NCBI GenBank assembly: GCA_009733575.1 | Contig: ML769499.1 | Span: 124,001 to 188,000 of the forward strand | Reading direction: 5' to 3' | DNA from: Gymnopus androsaceus JB14 | Taxonomy: Eukaryota > Basidiomycota > Agaricomycetes > Agaricales > Omphalotaceae | DNA length: 64,000 bases | Part shown: positions 22,968 through 34,380 of the stretch, one piece after another | How the letters are laid out: each line of letters opens with the position of its first letter | Position numbering within the stretch: the first letter of the stretch is position 1 | Made by a program: the position numbers and the translations under genes | Notes under the pieces: generated by a model | Database searches by the model: none | What the model was told of the DNA's origin: nothing | The model's input: the letters and a program-made list of their open reading frames with translations, nothing else

Positions 22968-23279
22968 CTTCTCTACACCCTTCACTGTATATCCTACTCA
23001 ACGCGATTGCTTGTTCAGCCTTTTTAGACCGAGGGGTATATATATTACAGTCGAGCAAAGACAAATGGTGCAGTATGTTATAGGAATTACACCGATGAGT
23101 ACGTTGCCTCGGTGGAAGTCCAAGGGGGAACCGGGATTACGGACCGGTACACTCTGGTGGTTGGTTGGTTCATCCTCAGAGCCCACTAAAAAAAAAAAAA
23201 TTACCCAGCCTTTTTTCAGTAAGATTTGGTTGAAATACTAGGCTTTTGAAGACTTGAAGTTTTTTCACACTGTTTCTGC
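22968..23279. other. Downstream of tRNA; contains an A13 tract
   Basis: No coding sequence is evident. A run of 13 A follows agagcccact near 23188. A tRNA-headed retroposon (SINE) with a poly(A) tail is conceivable but there is no second copy to support it. Confidence 0.3.
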
Positions 23280-23281
23280 TA

Positions 23282-23987
23282 AGATACATGTATGACAGAT
23301 TCGGCAACCCCCACGTGATACTAAAAACTTTTTGCAAGACTGCTACATACAGTGTTCTATGGCTCCTTGAACCAGAACTTTGAATTTTCCTTGCGATTTT
23401 TTGTTCTGCAAGAAGTAGCAAATTCTTTGTATCTAGTATTTTACTAAAAGAAAGAACAAGTGTTTCTAGATAATCAAATAAGGGAAAACATTGCTGTAGG
23501 GAGTTCCGCAAAAATATCTAAAGAATTAGTTGATTCTCACATTTATGGCTCCTTGAGCCACGCCAAATTTGGCAGATCAAATTGTGCTGTCATACTTATG
23601 TTGCTCACTTAAGGAACAAACATCCTCCTTCCACAAGGCTGAGTATCTCAGATGCTAGAAATAGTGATTATATATTTATGTATCATTTTTGTCAGGGCCC
23701 TGAGTATCAGTATTCAGCTAGTAAACAAAAATATATGTTTTCGAATGAAAAATATTCCAAAATACTTGATTTTTGATTTCCTGCATCTCGAGATTGGGAG
23801 CTAACACTCTGAGTATTTTCTCAACAATGCATCATGTACATTCATTAAGTTTGTGACAGTACTTTAAGGTAAATACACCCTGCAAAAAAAATTACAGTTG
23901 GTGGTTCAAGGAGCCATAGTGGCTCAAGGAACCATAGAACACTGTACAGATCATGTGGGGGTTGCTGGATCTGTCATACATGTATCT
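23282..23987. mobile_element. MITE with TA duplication, termini AGATACATGTATGACAG
   Basis: The left arm (from 23282) AGATACATGTATGACAGATT continues for ~38 bp and is mirrored at 23950-23987, with a few C/T differences (cggcaacccccacgtgat versus its complement). TA flanks both ends (23280-23281, 23988-23989). Most of its interior is a second element (23350-23944), so the original MITE was only about 110 bp. Confidence 0.75.
23350..23944. mobile_element. Nested element, termini CAGTGTTCTATGGCTCCTTG
   Basis: It begins CAGTGTTCTATGGCTCCTTG and ends with the inverted copy ...CAAGGAACCATAGAACACTG. An internal copy of the word tatggctccttgagcc lies at about 23543-23559. It is flanked by TA on both sides; no 8-bp duplication is seen, unlike the other CAGTG-starting elements here, so a Tc1/mariner-type rather than hAT origin is possible. 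No transposase is encoded. Confidence 0.7.
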
Positions 23988-25547
23988 TACTTTTGTTAAG
24001 CTCAATGAGCAGTTGGAGCCATGGGGAATATATGGGTTGTGTTTGGGAATGAAGGTGATCTGGCTCCTCGTCCCTATAGGTGACATATGGTGACATCAGA
24101 TGTCACACTTACATCATTATATACAGCTTTGACACCCTAATAAAGCAGCTGTCATGTCACAGGGTTGGTCAGTTCACTCCTTGAGGCCATTAAAAAAAAA
24201 ATCAACCCTGTGTAATAATAGAAAATTTTCGGTCCCCCTTGTGGAAGTCACCACTGCTGAGAGCAGTAAAATGGAAACTATACTTGTGTAAGTACTACCA
24301 TTGGCTTTCGAGGATGAACCCTTTGTCTTCACAAAATATACAGTATCCTCCATCGTAACATTTATGGTTCATTGAATAATTACTGAATATATTGCAACTG
24401 TGATACCCCTGTATAACCTTTTACGTTTGTCATCCAAAGTGTAAAATATTTTCCTTCCTTCATATGTAGAATAATAACCATATGCTAAGCCTAGGAACAA
24501 TGTCAAATTAGGCCCTGCATTGTTCAACTATTGGTTCGGAAGCTCCATGCTACTGGTTAGGTTGGCTGGGTCATAGCAGTACTGTGTAAAACATGTCATG
24601 CAGAAAGGAGATAATAGATTGCTCAATAGTGGGAGTCACATTCAGATGCAAATTGCTGAGTGCAACACATTGCAAACATCTACCCAAGTTAGGGTCTGGT
24701 AGCTTGCTTGGTTCACGATGTTCTGGGTTTCATTGGCTTTGCTTTTGATTGGGCCTGCAGCAGCACTAGAAGAGAGACGGAGATACTCAATATCAGGAAT
24801 TCAGGATGATCACCAGGAAGGAACATGCTTGTTGAAAGGAGTTGGAAAGGAGTTGGCCTGGGGTAGGTAGATAATGAGCAGAGTGTGTGTGTGGAGTGAA
24901 AGCCAAAGAGTGTAGGTCACAAGGTGAAACCTTGAGCTACAAAGTCATTAGTGAATGGGCATTTCTGGGAGTTGTGTTGAAAATAAAATAATAGCACCTG
25001 CTTGTGTTAATATGTTTTGCATTAGTGCAAGGCACTACTGTGTGAATGGGTGAGCAAAGTATTGGACAGCACTTTGCAGGCTACACAGTACTGTGGCTGT
25101 GTGCATTGGTACTTCATACTTCAGCTATTCTCATGCTACTGTGGCTGTACAAGCATCTCCCGGGGCCTCAACCAATATTGGGTTCACTTCACTCACCCAA
25201 TGATAAAACATCAATAGGGATTTAAGGATAGTATGGCTGTTTGACTTCTTAAGGAACAGGTAAAGTACATGGGTATCTACAGGCAGTATTTACTTATACC
25301 CACAGAAATACATATGTCATAGCTATCAAATACAGTAAGTGAATACTGTGTGAAGTCATGATATCACCTATGAAGTAATGGTGATATAAGGTGTAATATA
25401 GTGTAAATATGTCATAAATGTGATGTAAACAATGACTTCATTATGATATAGCCGTATCCAGCTTGTGCAGCTGAATTCCAATTCCAACAAGTTGTTGGTG
25501 CTGTGGATGTTCTTTCAGCACAATTTTCTTGTCATTATTCAATAATA
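23988..25547. other. No recognised gene
   Basis: The stretch holds only short frames. A 53-bp segment at about 24160-24212, with CAGGGTTG/CAACCCTG ends around an A10 run, could be a very small hairpin element. Near 25360-25440 the sequence is AT-rich with short repeated words (gatataaggtgtaatatag). Confidence 0.3.
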
Positions 25548-26115
25548 CATCAGCAAAAATGGTCTGGGCCTGGGCCCATAGCCTATAGGTTAGACTAATA
25601 TGACCTGGGCAACCTGGGTGACTTAGGCCACCTAGGAATTTGCCCAAATCCTGATATCACCAGAGGGAGCCTCATTGCAGCCTGAACACAACCTGAGAGC
25701 AACCTGAGTGCAACCTGAGCACAACCTGAGTACAACCTGAGGAAACCTGGGGCAGCCTGAAGAAGCCTGAGGAAGCCTGCAGAAGCCTGAGGAAGCCTGG
25801 GACAGCCTGAGATTTATCTAGAACTAGGATTACAAGCTAAATAGTTTCAATAAACTAGTACATTGAATTATAATGTGTATAAACATCAGCAAAACCTGTA
25901 TTTTGTGTTTGAATTCCCACAGCAATACTTAAAATTCCCAGCGCTCCCAGAACTCCCAGCGTTGGCCAGCACTTGCCAGTGCTGTCAGAAAAATAAAATC
26001 TTATGTTATTTCCAAATAAGGTAATTTTGCGGCCTCTGGGAGCTTCTGGGAACCCCCTCCTGCATTGGCCAGACCATCTGAGTGCTGGGATGCTGGAGCA
26101 CTGGGAACTCTGGAC

Positions 26116-29100
26116 TAGTGTCCGCCATGGGGTCCCTGTGGGTTCAAAAATTATATCCCACACCCACCCCATGGCGGGACACATCCCATGAGCACGGGTA
26201 CGGGCCCGGACGGGTTTCTGACGGGACCATGGGTACAGGTTATCCCGCAACCCTATGCAGGTACTAAGTCTCTCTTGAAAGTTAATAAGACTTAGTTTAC
26301 TAGTAGAAATCGAAGTTTTTGTTTATAAAGTCCATGTTTCTTGAAATCTTTATGTGTACGCTGCAAGAAAAATTATTTTAACTAAGATAGACTTCAGCAA
26401 GTAGGTTAACATTAGAATATTACATCTTGTCTAGATTAATTAAAGTGGAAAACTGGCATTACATATAGTAGAGTAACCCATCTATGATTCTACAATGAAT
26501 CATCCTCTGCAGGAACCAAAGTAACCTTGAGAATATCAGTATCAGTAATCAAGCCATGCAAACTCCAACTGCCCAAGCACATAAGACGTTGTGAAGTCTC
26601 CCCAGTAAGTCGGTTACAAATGCTACTGATTAACAAACGTCCCTGGCTAAACTGGCACTCAACAAAAACAGAAGTCGCTACATAACAAATGATGAGTAAA
26701 ACTGCAAAGACAATATATTCAAAACTTACGTGGTACTGAAAGAAAGTCGCGAGCCATGCAAGAGAGTACTGGATACTCCTCAGCATGAGAATGCCACCAC
26801 TGAAGGACATCCTCAATGCTTTTGTTGGTTTTCAATGCAAGGTAACAGTCTAGCTCAGAAGAGATGTTGGGAGCATGGTCACTGTCATCATCATCGTCAA
26901 GGTGGTCAAACATGTTGGAAGAGGGTGAACAAGAGGAGAAGGGAATTTGAGAGGTAGAAGCTTCAGTGCTAATAGCCTTGATATATGCGCTGGCATACTC
27001 TTCAAAAAGATCCTGGGCAAGTGTCCGAGCATTCTCAATATCAGCCTCATCCCACCCATGTTGGTGAAAATATAATAGCTTGTAGTGAGGATGGCAAACT
27101 GGGTAAGTATAAGTTATTAGAAAAGTAAAAAATAGAATTTGGAAGCTAAATACGTACTCATAGCAATCCGGTAGACACGAGAATTATCAGTTGCCGCATA
27201 ATAACAATTGAGTGTCTTCTTGGCAGCAAGTAGGGCAGTTTTCACTGGAGCAGTGAACATCACATTAGTCTTGTCCTTCTTAAGCACAGCAGCAGCAAGA
27301 AGTTTGTTGATTTTGTCCATGGCTGGAATCACTGAAGCAAGAGTGGCGCTATCGCGAGAGCAGAAAAGAGTAGCATCCTTGAATGCCTGTAAAATGTTAG
27401 TGGATGTGAAAGTAAGGGCTAGTAACTACGAACCTGTAATACATCTCTAACATTCTCTAGGATTGCCCACTCTGTTGAAGAAAGTGCAAATCGAGTTAAT
27501 CCATTATCAGGATCGCTGATGAAAGAAGTCAAAGCTGTTTTATATTTAAGAGCAATGTTAATCATGTCAAAGGTCAAGTTCCACCGTGTCCTGACGTCAC
27601 GAGGAAGGCGTTTGGGACAAAGGTTGAGGTCAGCAACAGTTTTGTTCTATGCAGGAAGAAGTTTGGTCAAAGAATTAATAGTCTTGTTGCAAACATTTTG
27701 AATCTATTATGCATTAGTTTCATTGTCAACTAAATTAATTTAATAACTTGCCTTTCCCAGTGTGGATTGAACTTCCTGTGTCTTTTCTTGGAACTGTTCT
27801 CACTCAAACGCCCCCATCTCAGCCAGTTTGTTGAAGACATCATTACTGTCATCTTGCTCGGGAGTCTCTTGCTCAATATCAGCCAATTCCACCAGTAATT
27901 CATCAACATTGATAGCCAAGATATCATCATCTGCATCTCTGACTTTGTCATCATTGTCTGCATTATTGTCAGCTTGAATTTGGGCAGGGGAGTCAAACAA
28001 CTTCAAGAGGCTCTTTGCAGCAAGATTAATGTCATGGGCAAAGCAGCGAGTCCAATCCTCCTGCCCCCTGAAGTTTGGAAGCACATTCTCAAGCTCAACA
28101 ACCATGGCATTGTTTGATGTTGCATTGTCACAGGTAATAATAAGGAGATGCTCTTCAATGCCAAAGTCAGTGGCAACTTTATGAAGTGTGTTTGCCAGAT
28201 TTTGGCCTGTATGCGACTACAGAACACAGTCAGCATAACATTTTTGATGCAGAAGAGACAACTGACTTCAGGTACTTCCAGAAAATCTAACAGTACCTGC
28301 TCACGTACTCCGTTGCATTCCCAGTGTCCAGTCACAGCAACAAATGCTCAATGATTCGGGGAGGTCCATGTATCTGTTCCAAAGCTGATACCTGATTCTT
28401 GCATCTGTAGAGATATAGTTTCAGGTTTGGCTGGTATATTACTGTGCGCAAACATACCTGTAGCTTTTTCAGCTAATTGCTCATGGGTTCTCTCGAATAG
28501 AATCTTTACATCATGAGCAACAGTGCTTGGCAATGGAATATAGCATTCTGGACAGCCACTTTTCATGAGTTGATTGAAACCGTGGTCTTTCACAATCAAC
28601 ATTGGTCTCAAGCTCTCGGAGACCCAGCGAACAACCTCGGCACTGAAATAAACAGTGTCAATAGCTTTTCACATCACTGAAATAATAACTCACTGACTCT
28701 CAGCTTGAGTTAATGGAATATGGGAGTAGACTTCCTTTCCTGCCTTTGCCATCTTCCGGAATACCTCAGTGAGCTTCCCAGGCTTTGATTTTCCGTGCTT
28801 CTTCACCAATTCAGCTGCTTCTGCCAGATTCTTTATCTCCGAAGCCTGCTTGACTGTGTCATCCCCCCAGCATTTGACAGCATGAGTACAGAGTGCTTTG
28901 TCGAGTTGGAATCAGTTGTAGTGAGGTTACGTGCCACCTTGTGCTTGCATCTGCGAGCAGCACATGAGAATACATGATGTTTCTTCCCTTTCCGATACTC
29001 AATCTCTACATCGCCCTTATAAAAAGCATACACTGAGCTGGTCCATGTCTGACAAATTCGACCTAACAAACAGCAAAGGCAGAAGTGAACAATAATAAAA

Positions 29101-30069
29101 ATTAGCGTGAGCAACAGAAGGTACATACTGAGTTCGGCTTTATCGTTGTTCTTTGAATCATCCTCATTGTTTGAAATGTTGATGACTTCTGGCATGGCTC
29201 CTACTGGCTCATTGACACAGCTCCTTTCAGATTCTGCCATGGACCCAGCATCATTGAACGCAAAGGAGCCTGGAGTTAATGTGAGGATTTATATATTAAA
29301 ATTGAATGAGTTGAAAACTCACTTGCTCTGGGATGTTCTTCCGCTTGTGTACTTGTGGCAGAAGAATTGGATGCTACTGAGCTAGAGGACAATTGCCAAG
29401 ACAGGGTAGGCTTCTTCTTTCCCTTATTTGGTGTGTCGCTAACAGCCCCAGGTGCACATGGCTCTTCTTTGGTGAGGCAAAATCGACAAATTTACGGATC
29501 TTTGAGGGTCGAGCACTTGGAGAGCTGGGAGTACTGCCATCGGGAGGGTCAGAGGATGGTGATCATTGACGACAAAGATTACGGCCACATGGCCAAACAT
29601 GCTCATGAAAGGGGAATTGGGGGATCTTTTTTTTCGAGTCCTTGGACCTGTATATAAGAGTGGATAAATTAGGAGGCCGGAAGAACCAACCTGTTCAGGA
29701 ACCTTAGGAAAACTCACCAATCACTTAGCAGTTGATAAACTCAGACCAAAGCACTTAGGGGTTTTACCATTTTAGGATAAACTTACAAATCAGGAAAATT
29801 GGAATTCAACAGAATCGTACCAGCATCGTGACTCGCGTACACAGGGTGTGTAAGTGGTACAAATGAATCAAACTTGAATGTTTGTGAATTGCATACAGTA
29901 CAGTCTAACTGGTTACTCATTTTTTGGCTAGGCGTCGGATTAAGCAGGAACTCGATTAATACTGACGGGTGTTGACGGGTCACGGGCCGGAAATTCGGAC
30001 CCACACCTGTCCCACCGTTTCCCGTACCCCATCCCATGCATGGGTACCCCATCCCCGTGGTGAACACTA
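26116..30069 (-). mobile_element. Complete-ended hAT transposon, innermost layer (3954 bp)
   Basis: Its ends are TAGTGTCCGCCATGGGG (26116) and, inverted from 30069, TAGTGTTCACCACGGGG. The flanks are an exact 8-bp duplication ctctggac (26108-26115, 30070-30077). The TAGTG start and 8-bp duplication are diagnostic of hAT. Subterminal arrays of gggtac/cccatg/acggg words lie at 26125-26260 and 29955-30060. The transposase gene is on the minus strand. Several stops indicate that it is no longer autonomous. Confidence 0.9.
26494..29580 (-). pseudogene. hAT transposase gene, intron-containing, decayed
   Basis: Read from the minus strand, 5' to 3': a basic N-terminus (ARPSKIRKFVDFASPKK, ~29500; a frameshift follows); a BED-type zinc-finger region with TWTSSVYAFYKGDVEIEYR, HHVFSCAARRCKH (28980-28870); ECYIPLPSTVAHDVK and GISFGTDTWTSPNH (28540-28350); the RNase H-like core with CFAHDINLAAKSLLKLFDS (28040-27980); the dimerisation region NISSELDCYLALKTNK and WWHSHAEEYPVLS (26870-26780); and the hATC end VECQFSQGRLLISSICNRL with MCLG (26660-26570). 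Introns such as that beginning GTATGT near 29131 separate exons. A TGA after EMGAFE, present in both hAT copies, and a frameshift near 29460 suggest inactivity. Confidence 0.8.
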
Positions 30070-30859
30070 CTCTGGACAGTTTGCTCAAGCACTGCCCACG
30101 TCATACAGGTTTTGCTGATGAATATCATTAAAAGAACAGTAGACACCCTAATTATTGGAATTTATCTACATATAATTGCATAAAATAAGTGCCCAAATAA
30201 GCGCCAAACCGCATGGGCACCTGTAGACTGTGTACAATTAAAAGTCTATTGATGAGGTCAAATCAGATTCATCAGGAATTGATAGTTAACTTGATAAATA
30301 TGTTAGTATACTTGAACTTGAGTTAAAAATACTTAAGTGAGGTGTTCCGAGTCATAAGTTAAGGCTAGTAAAACATTAATGAGTCTCAAAAAATAAGTTC
30401 ACTTTGAAATAAGTCAAAAATCCATGAGTTTAATGAGATAATAAGGTTCAAGTAAGATAAATGTGGAAATTGAGCAAAAAGATACAGCTGAATAATAAAG
30501 TATGAGAATTATTTTTTGGGTTGTATAACTCAGCAGAAGTATTCCTAGGTTACCTCAAGCTGCCTCAGACTTCCCAGGCTTCCTCAGGATTCCTTCAACA
30601 AGCCCAGGAATAAGGTGGTAGATTTATGAAAGCCTGGGAGACCTAGGTGTCCTGGGTGTCCTGGGTGTCCTAGGATACCTAGGTAGTCCTTAGGTGTCCT
30701 CAGGTCATCCAAGGCCGAGACTATTTTTGCTGATGCTCCTAGCTTTTTTCTGTTAAAGTTAATATAATGGGTACAGAGACTTGGTATTGGAAGCAGGGCT
30801 TCTTAAGACCCTGGAAGACCTTGAAATTGACCCCTCCCTGACATCATTCTGCAGCAGGA

Positions 30860-32500
30860 CATCAGCAAAACCTGGGCAAGCTATAGAGAGCTATAGAGCT
30901 CTCTATAGCAGTCAAAGCACTCTTAGCACTGATAGCAAGGTCCCCCTCTATCAAGAGCTATGGATGGCTATGACTTGCTATAGGTTGCTATGGATTTCAA
31001 ATCATGATATACTTGAATCTGCAAGCTCATATAGTCTCCCATGGGCAGACTCAAATACAAATGACTATCTGTATGGATATATCTGTATAGAGTCTGCTAG
31101 TAGGCATGCAGGCACTGCAGCTCAAGAAAAAGTCTTATGTAAATATAGGTCACTGCCATCATCGGTCTGTTGGATCCATATGGGCACTCAGTTGCATCTT
31201 ACTTTCTAATGCAATCGAACATTGCCTTCACATCCACCGAGGGCGTAAATACTGTTAATTCTATTGTTGAAAGCTTGTCCCAAAGTGGAAGCATGATCTA
31301 CGCAAACTTCAGCTTATTTGCACTCCGAAATCCTGAATCTTGAGGATGTCTTTGCCATTGATGCAATCGGAGGTGGTAAATCTGGGCTCTTTGGCATTCC
31401 AGTCCTTGTGCACATTGAAATCTCTCAGAATGCGGCCTCGTATTGCTTGTTCAATGTCCCTATATGTTCTAGCCCAATTGGAGTTGTAGTCATGCCAACA
31501 AAAGGTCTTGCAAGTAACATAGTGCGTGTTGTACAGTTCCCATTCTGTTCATCAGCTGATCACCTCATTCTTAGGTCAAGCAGCTTCAGAGGACTTCAAT
31601 ATCAATGCATTCGCCTATACCTCCGAAAAGCTGGTGCCAACATTATCAAAGAAATCACATCCTGTCAGTATTGCATCATTTGGTTGACCAGGAGCATCTG
31701 CATGAACGGGAGTGGTATCTGATTGAGTCTAACACCTCTCTATTCCATCAAAACCTCATCTTTGCTGCACCAAAGAAGGTCATGCCATCAACGAATGGGG
31801 TCTTTCTTTCCAACCTTTATTTCAACATATAGGGTCTTTCTTTCATGGCCGTTTCCCCTCCAACATCTCTGTCTTCTTGATGATTGCAACTGGTCCTCTG
31901 CTCATCTCTGTTTGCATGAATATAGGGTTCTCCGGTTGGCGATTTCATCTAATCCATCAATCAAATGAGTGTCCCAATGCAAAAATCATTCTGCATACTG
32001 TCACATCTGCCATTGGTAGTGCCGAGACCCCCCAGCCTATTCTGTATCTAAACCAACAACGCAAGACTGTTATTCATGTAACATGTCTGAACAATTTGAG
32101 CTGTTATCGGTGTTTAGGGCACAATTGCCAGTGATTATTGGTGATTTTCATGGTTGAATTCATCCATTGTGAATTATACAAGTAAAAAACAAAGTTTTAT
32201 AATGAATGACGCAAATACAAGTGCAGGAGTGTGAGATAATGAGCAGTTACATGGCAGTAAATTGGTACGTGTCGGTGGCAATGCACCAATATTATATAAT
32301 CGAAATCCTTGAGCTGCATTGCCCCCGTGGGAACTAGCAGACTCTATATACACACATCCGCAAGGATTGTCAGTGTATAATGAGATGCTTAGAGGAGACT
32401 AAAGCTCATAGCAACCCATAGCAGCTCATAGCAGTTCATAGTTCTATGGCTGCTATGGCTTGCTATAACATCTATGGCAATTATCCAGGTTTTGCTGATG
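30860..32500 (+). mobile_element. CATCAG-family element carrying a RecQ-like helicase relic
   Basis: It begins CATCAGCAAAACCTGGGCAA and ends with the inverted ...CCAGGTTTTGCTGATG. The 2-bp duplication is ga/ga. The word arrays are agctatagagagctatag and related gctatgg words at 30880-31010 and atagcagctcatagcagtt at 32396-32480. Between them lies about 850 bp of helicase-like coding relic (31290-32133). It is the only member of the family here that carries recognisable gene sequence. Confidence 0.85.
31290..32133 (+). pseudogene. RecQ-like DEAH-type helicase fragment
   Basis: Segments in several frames follow the order of a RecQ-type helicase core: LEDVFAIDAIGGGKSGLFGI (about 31340-31400) has the Walker A-like GGGKS; PIGVVVMPTKGL is the motif Ia region; KEGHAINEWG (about 31774-31803) corresponds to the DE-H box II; HGRFPSNISVFLMIATG is the motif III region; HLIHQSNECPNAKIILHTV and LNQQRKTVIHVTCLN belong to the second helicase lobe. 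Such ATP-driven 3'-5' DNA unwinding enzymes are expanded in agaric genomes. Stops and frame changes make it a relic, and its N- and C-termini are missing. It lies wholly inside the transposon at 30860-32500. Confidence 0.65.
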
Positions 32501-32559
32501 GACAATGGCCCAAAACAAAAATCACACCTTGCACAGCAATGGTTCAGTGTTCATGGCTT

Positions 32560-32840
32560 CAATCTTTTGTCCTGACCACCAAATTCTCCTGACCAAAATA
32601 TCATCAAAAATGCCTGGTTTGAGCTGGAGAAGGCTGTGAACAAACATTAATGTCATCCAACCAATACCACTAAATTATGGGAGGTTTTGCAGAAGGAATG
32701 GTGCATGTGTTCAGATAATTTCTGGTGCCACAGTAATACTGGTACAAACCCTATGCCCAATACTCTAAACCCTATCCATAAGGTAGAAATGCATGACACA
32801 ATGAAAAGCAACAGCAACAGCTTCAACTGTGGCTAGCTCT
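32560..32840 (+). pseudogene. Tc1/mariner-type transposase C-terminal relic
   Basis: The frame reads SPDQNIIKNAWFELEKAVN and later TTKLWEVLQKEW, matching the catalytic 'SPDLNPIE-N-W' block and the downstream 'LW...EW' of Tc1/mariner DDE transposases. The expected catalytic acid is Lys here (IIKN instead of PIEN, a single G-to-A change), and a stop follows soon after. No ends of a surrounding element could be identified. Confidence 0.6.
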
Positions 32841-32913
32841 TGTTAGGGTTCCCCTAAAGGGCATAATCCTAACAATAAAAAGTTAGTCTGGCATTGCAAA
32901 ACATGCTGGGTCA

Positions 32914-32949
32914 GGGGTTGGGGTTGGGTTGGGGCTAGGGCTAGGGGCT
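32914..32949 (+). repeat. Telomere-like G-rich tract
   Basis: Runs ggggttggggttgggttgg and ggggctagggctagggg give 36 bp of degenerate TTAGGG-like sequence with at least six G-runs of three or more, capable of forming a G-quadruplex. It is interstitial: there is ordinary sequence on both sides. It lies about 0.4 kb beyond the element that holds the RecQ-like fragment. Confidence 0.6.
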
Positions 32950-33695
32950 GCAGTCTTATCATAAGCACAAACGAGGCTTTAGAGTGTCCACCAAATTGTA
33001 TTACTACTAATAATTGATGGTACCTACAATTTATAGTAATTTATAGACTTCGATCACACTTACAACAGTAATATAATTTGTATACATTATCTGTGTCCTC
33101 GTTGTTGGATTGGTTCCGGTGACTGGACACTCGCTCAATTGATACTTGCTGCTTGGACACTTATGTATTTAACAGCATTTGATATTATTCTAGGTATATA
33201 GTTGATGTGGTTTTACCGGGAACCGTTGCGCGTTTGCTGCGGTTCCCTGCCTACTCCGAATTCATTACCTTTGATCCAAAGCCTAATTCCAACGCTCTGG
33301 TGGATACTGCCCTCTTTTACTTCTTTGACAGTGTAGAGAAGATTATATCATTATTTGCATCCTATAGACCCCACTAATGTGTCATTCAAGCAGGGTGTTC
33401 AAACTTTTGACCATAAGCTAACCTCAGTCCCGCCAAGGTCACGTCAGTGTTTATTAATTTTTTTGAGCAATCCCTTGTGACACACTTCACCACTGAGTTG
33501 CACAAACTTCATTAAGAATATGACAATATTGGTACAGAATTTTTTCTTTTTTAAATTTATCAGAAACAACAATAACGTTCCTTCAACCTAAACTCAACAG
33601 AAAGACAACAACAACTACAATCTATCCTCGAAACATTAAAATGCCTCTTCATTGATTCAGAACTACACCGCTCAGAGTCTGCTACTTCGTGAAGC
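32950..33695. other. No recognised gene
   Basis: No notable frames or repeats are visible. It forms the 3' flank of the cysteine-rich protein gene on the minus strand. Confidence 0.3.
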
Positions 33696-34272
33696 TCAAA
33701 GGCATGTAGGCTCCCCCAAAACAATTACGGTGACGCATCTATAAAATGTTTTGAAAATCATGAGCATGCAACTCATAGGGAGGATAACAATACACTGCGT
33801 TGCAACTTTAAGTACTTACGGCGTTGGTGTCGGCTGGGGCAATGAGCATCCCAGGGCCTTATTCAGGCAGCTGTCGGTTGGGAAAGATAGATGAGTATCA
33901 TTCAACAATGATTGCATGGTGGATACTTACGCCCAGGTTCCTGTATTGAAGCAGCACCTCTCATCGGCAGGGCCTACGTAGATGATACCGAACGGACAGA
34001 AAATTCAGTTTAACTCAAAGCAAGTTGACAAAGTACTAACACTATTAGGAAAAAAGCAAGGTGTTGAATCGTCCCAATAAGCTCCAAAGAACAGGACTAC
34101 AAGTTACGTACGCTAGGATCGTTTTCCCCTGTACCTGATAACGAGTTCAGTTAGAAAAGTTCCAAGCCCTGAGCTGTAGATACTAACAGCTGATGGGCTC
34201 AGCACCGAGACCAGTCCTGGCGTGGAGAAGCAATGTGACGAGGACAACGGGAATGGTGAACTTGAGGAACAT
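33696..34272 (-). CDS. Small secreted cysteine-rich protein, 82 aa, five exons
   Basis: Exons 34272-34188, 34134-34108, 33973-33931, 33870-33820 and 33738-33696 join to 249 nt; every junction is GT-AG and in phase. The protein has an N-terminal signal peptide (MFLKFTIPVVLVTLLLHA, cleavage probably near residues 21-24), then a short mature part with RCCFNTGTWACLNKALGC and two late cysteines. It is a paralogue of the plus-strand gene at 35862, with identical exon phases and total length. One cysteine of the partner is Arg here, leaving seven. A TATA box lies 100 bp upstream. A secreted effector, defence or surface peptide role is plausible; no function is demonstrated. Confidence 0.75.
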
Positions 34273-34371
34273 TGCGGGTGATAAAGTGTCAATATAAATC
34301 TGGGTGGAGGCTGAGTTGTGCTTCTTTCACGTAGTGGAGGAGCCGTAGCGTTTCTCTCTAGTTTCTTGGCT

Positions 34372-34380
34372 CTATTTATA
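34372..34380 (-). promoter_or_regulatory. TATA box of the minus-strand cysteine-rich gene
   Basis: TATAAATAG on the minus strand, about 100 bp upstream of the ATG at 34272, in a context (GGGTATAAATAGAGCC) typical of a strong fungal core promoter. Confidence 0.6.

Larger units (their letters stand above)
25884..30120. mobile_element. CATCAG-family element, middle layer of the nest
   Basis: The ends CATCAGCAAAACCTGTAT (25884) and the inverted copy ending at 30120 are flanked by a 2-bp duplication (aa). The word array is different from that of its host: cccag, gctggag, ttggccag and agcactggga, about 25918-26115. A hAT element (26116-30069) is inserted with an 8-bp duplication. Without it the element is about 275 bp and non-coding. 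Confidence 0.85.
25548..30735. mobile_element. CATCAG-family element, outermost layer of a three-deep nest
   Basis: The left end CATCAGCAAAAATGGTCTGG (25548) and the right end (30735), read inverted, CATCAGCAAAAATAGTCTCG, match closely. Subterminal arrays of cctgagg/agcctg words fill 25660-25815, and their inverted counterparts (caggcttcctcagg, gtcctgggt) fill 30540-30715. Without the nested insertion (25884-30120) the element is about 950 bp with an AT-rich centre. The expected 2-bp duplication is not preserved (ta versus ct), so pairing rests on the termini and arrays. Confidence 0.65.

Noticed and set aside
30781..31209. 142-residue plus-strand frame starting at 30781
   Set aside because: It runs through the left terminus and the ctatag word array of a transposon, so its open frame comes from the repeat.
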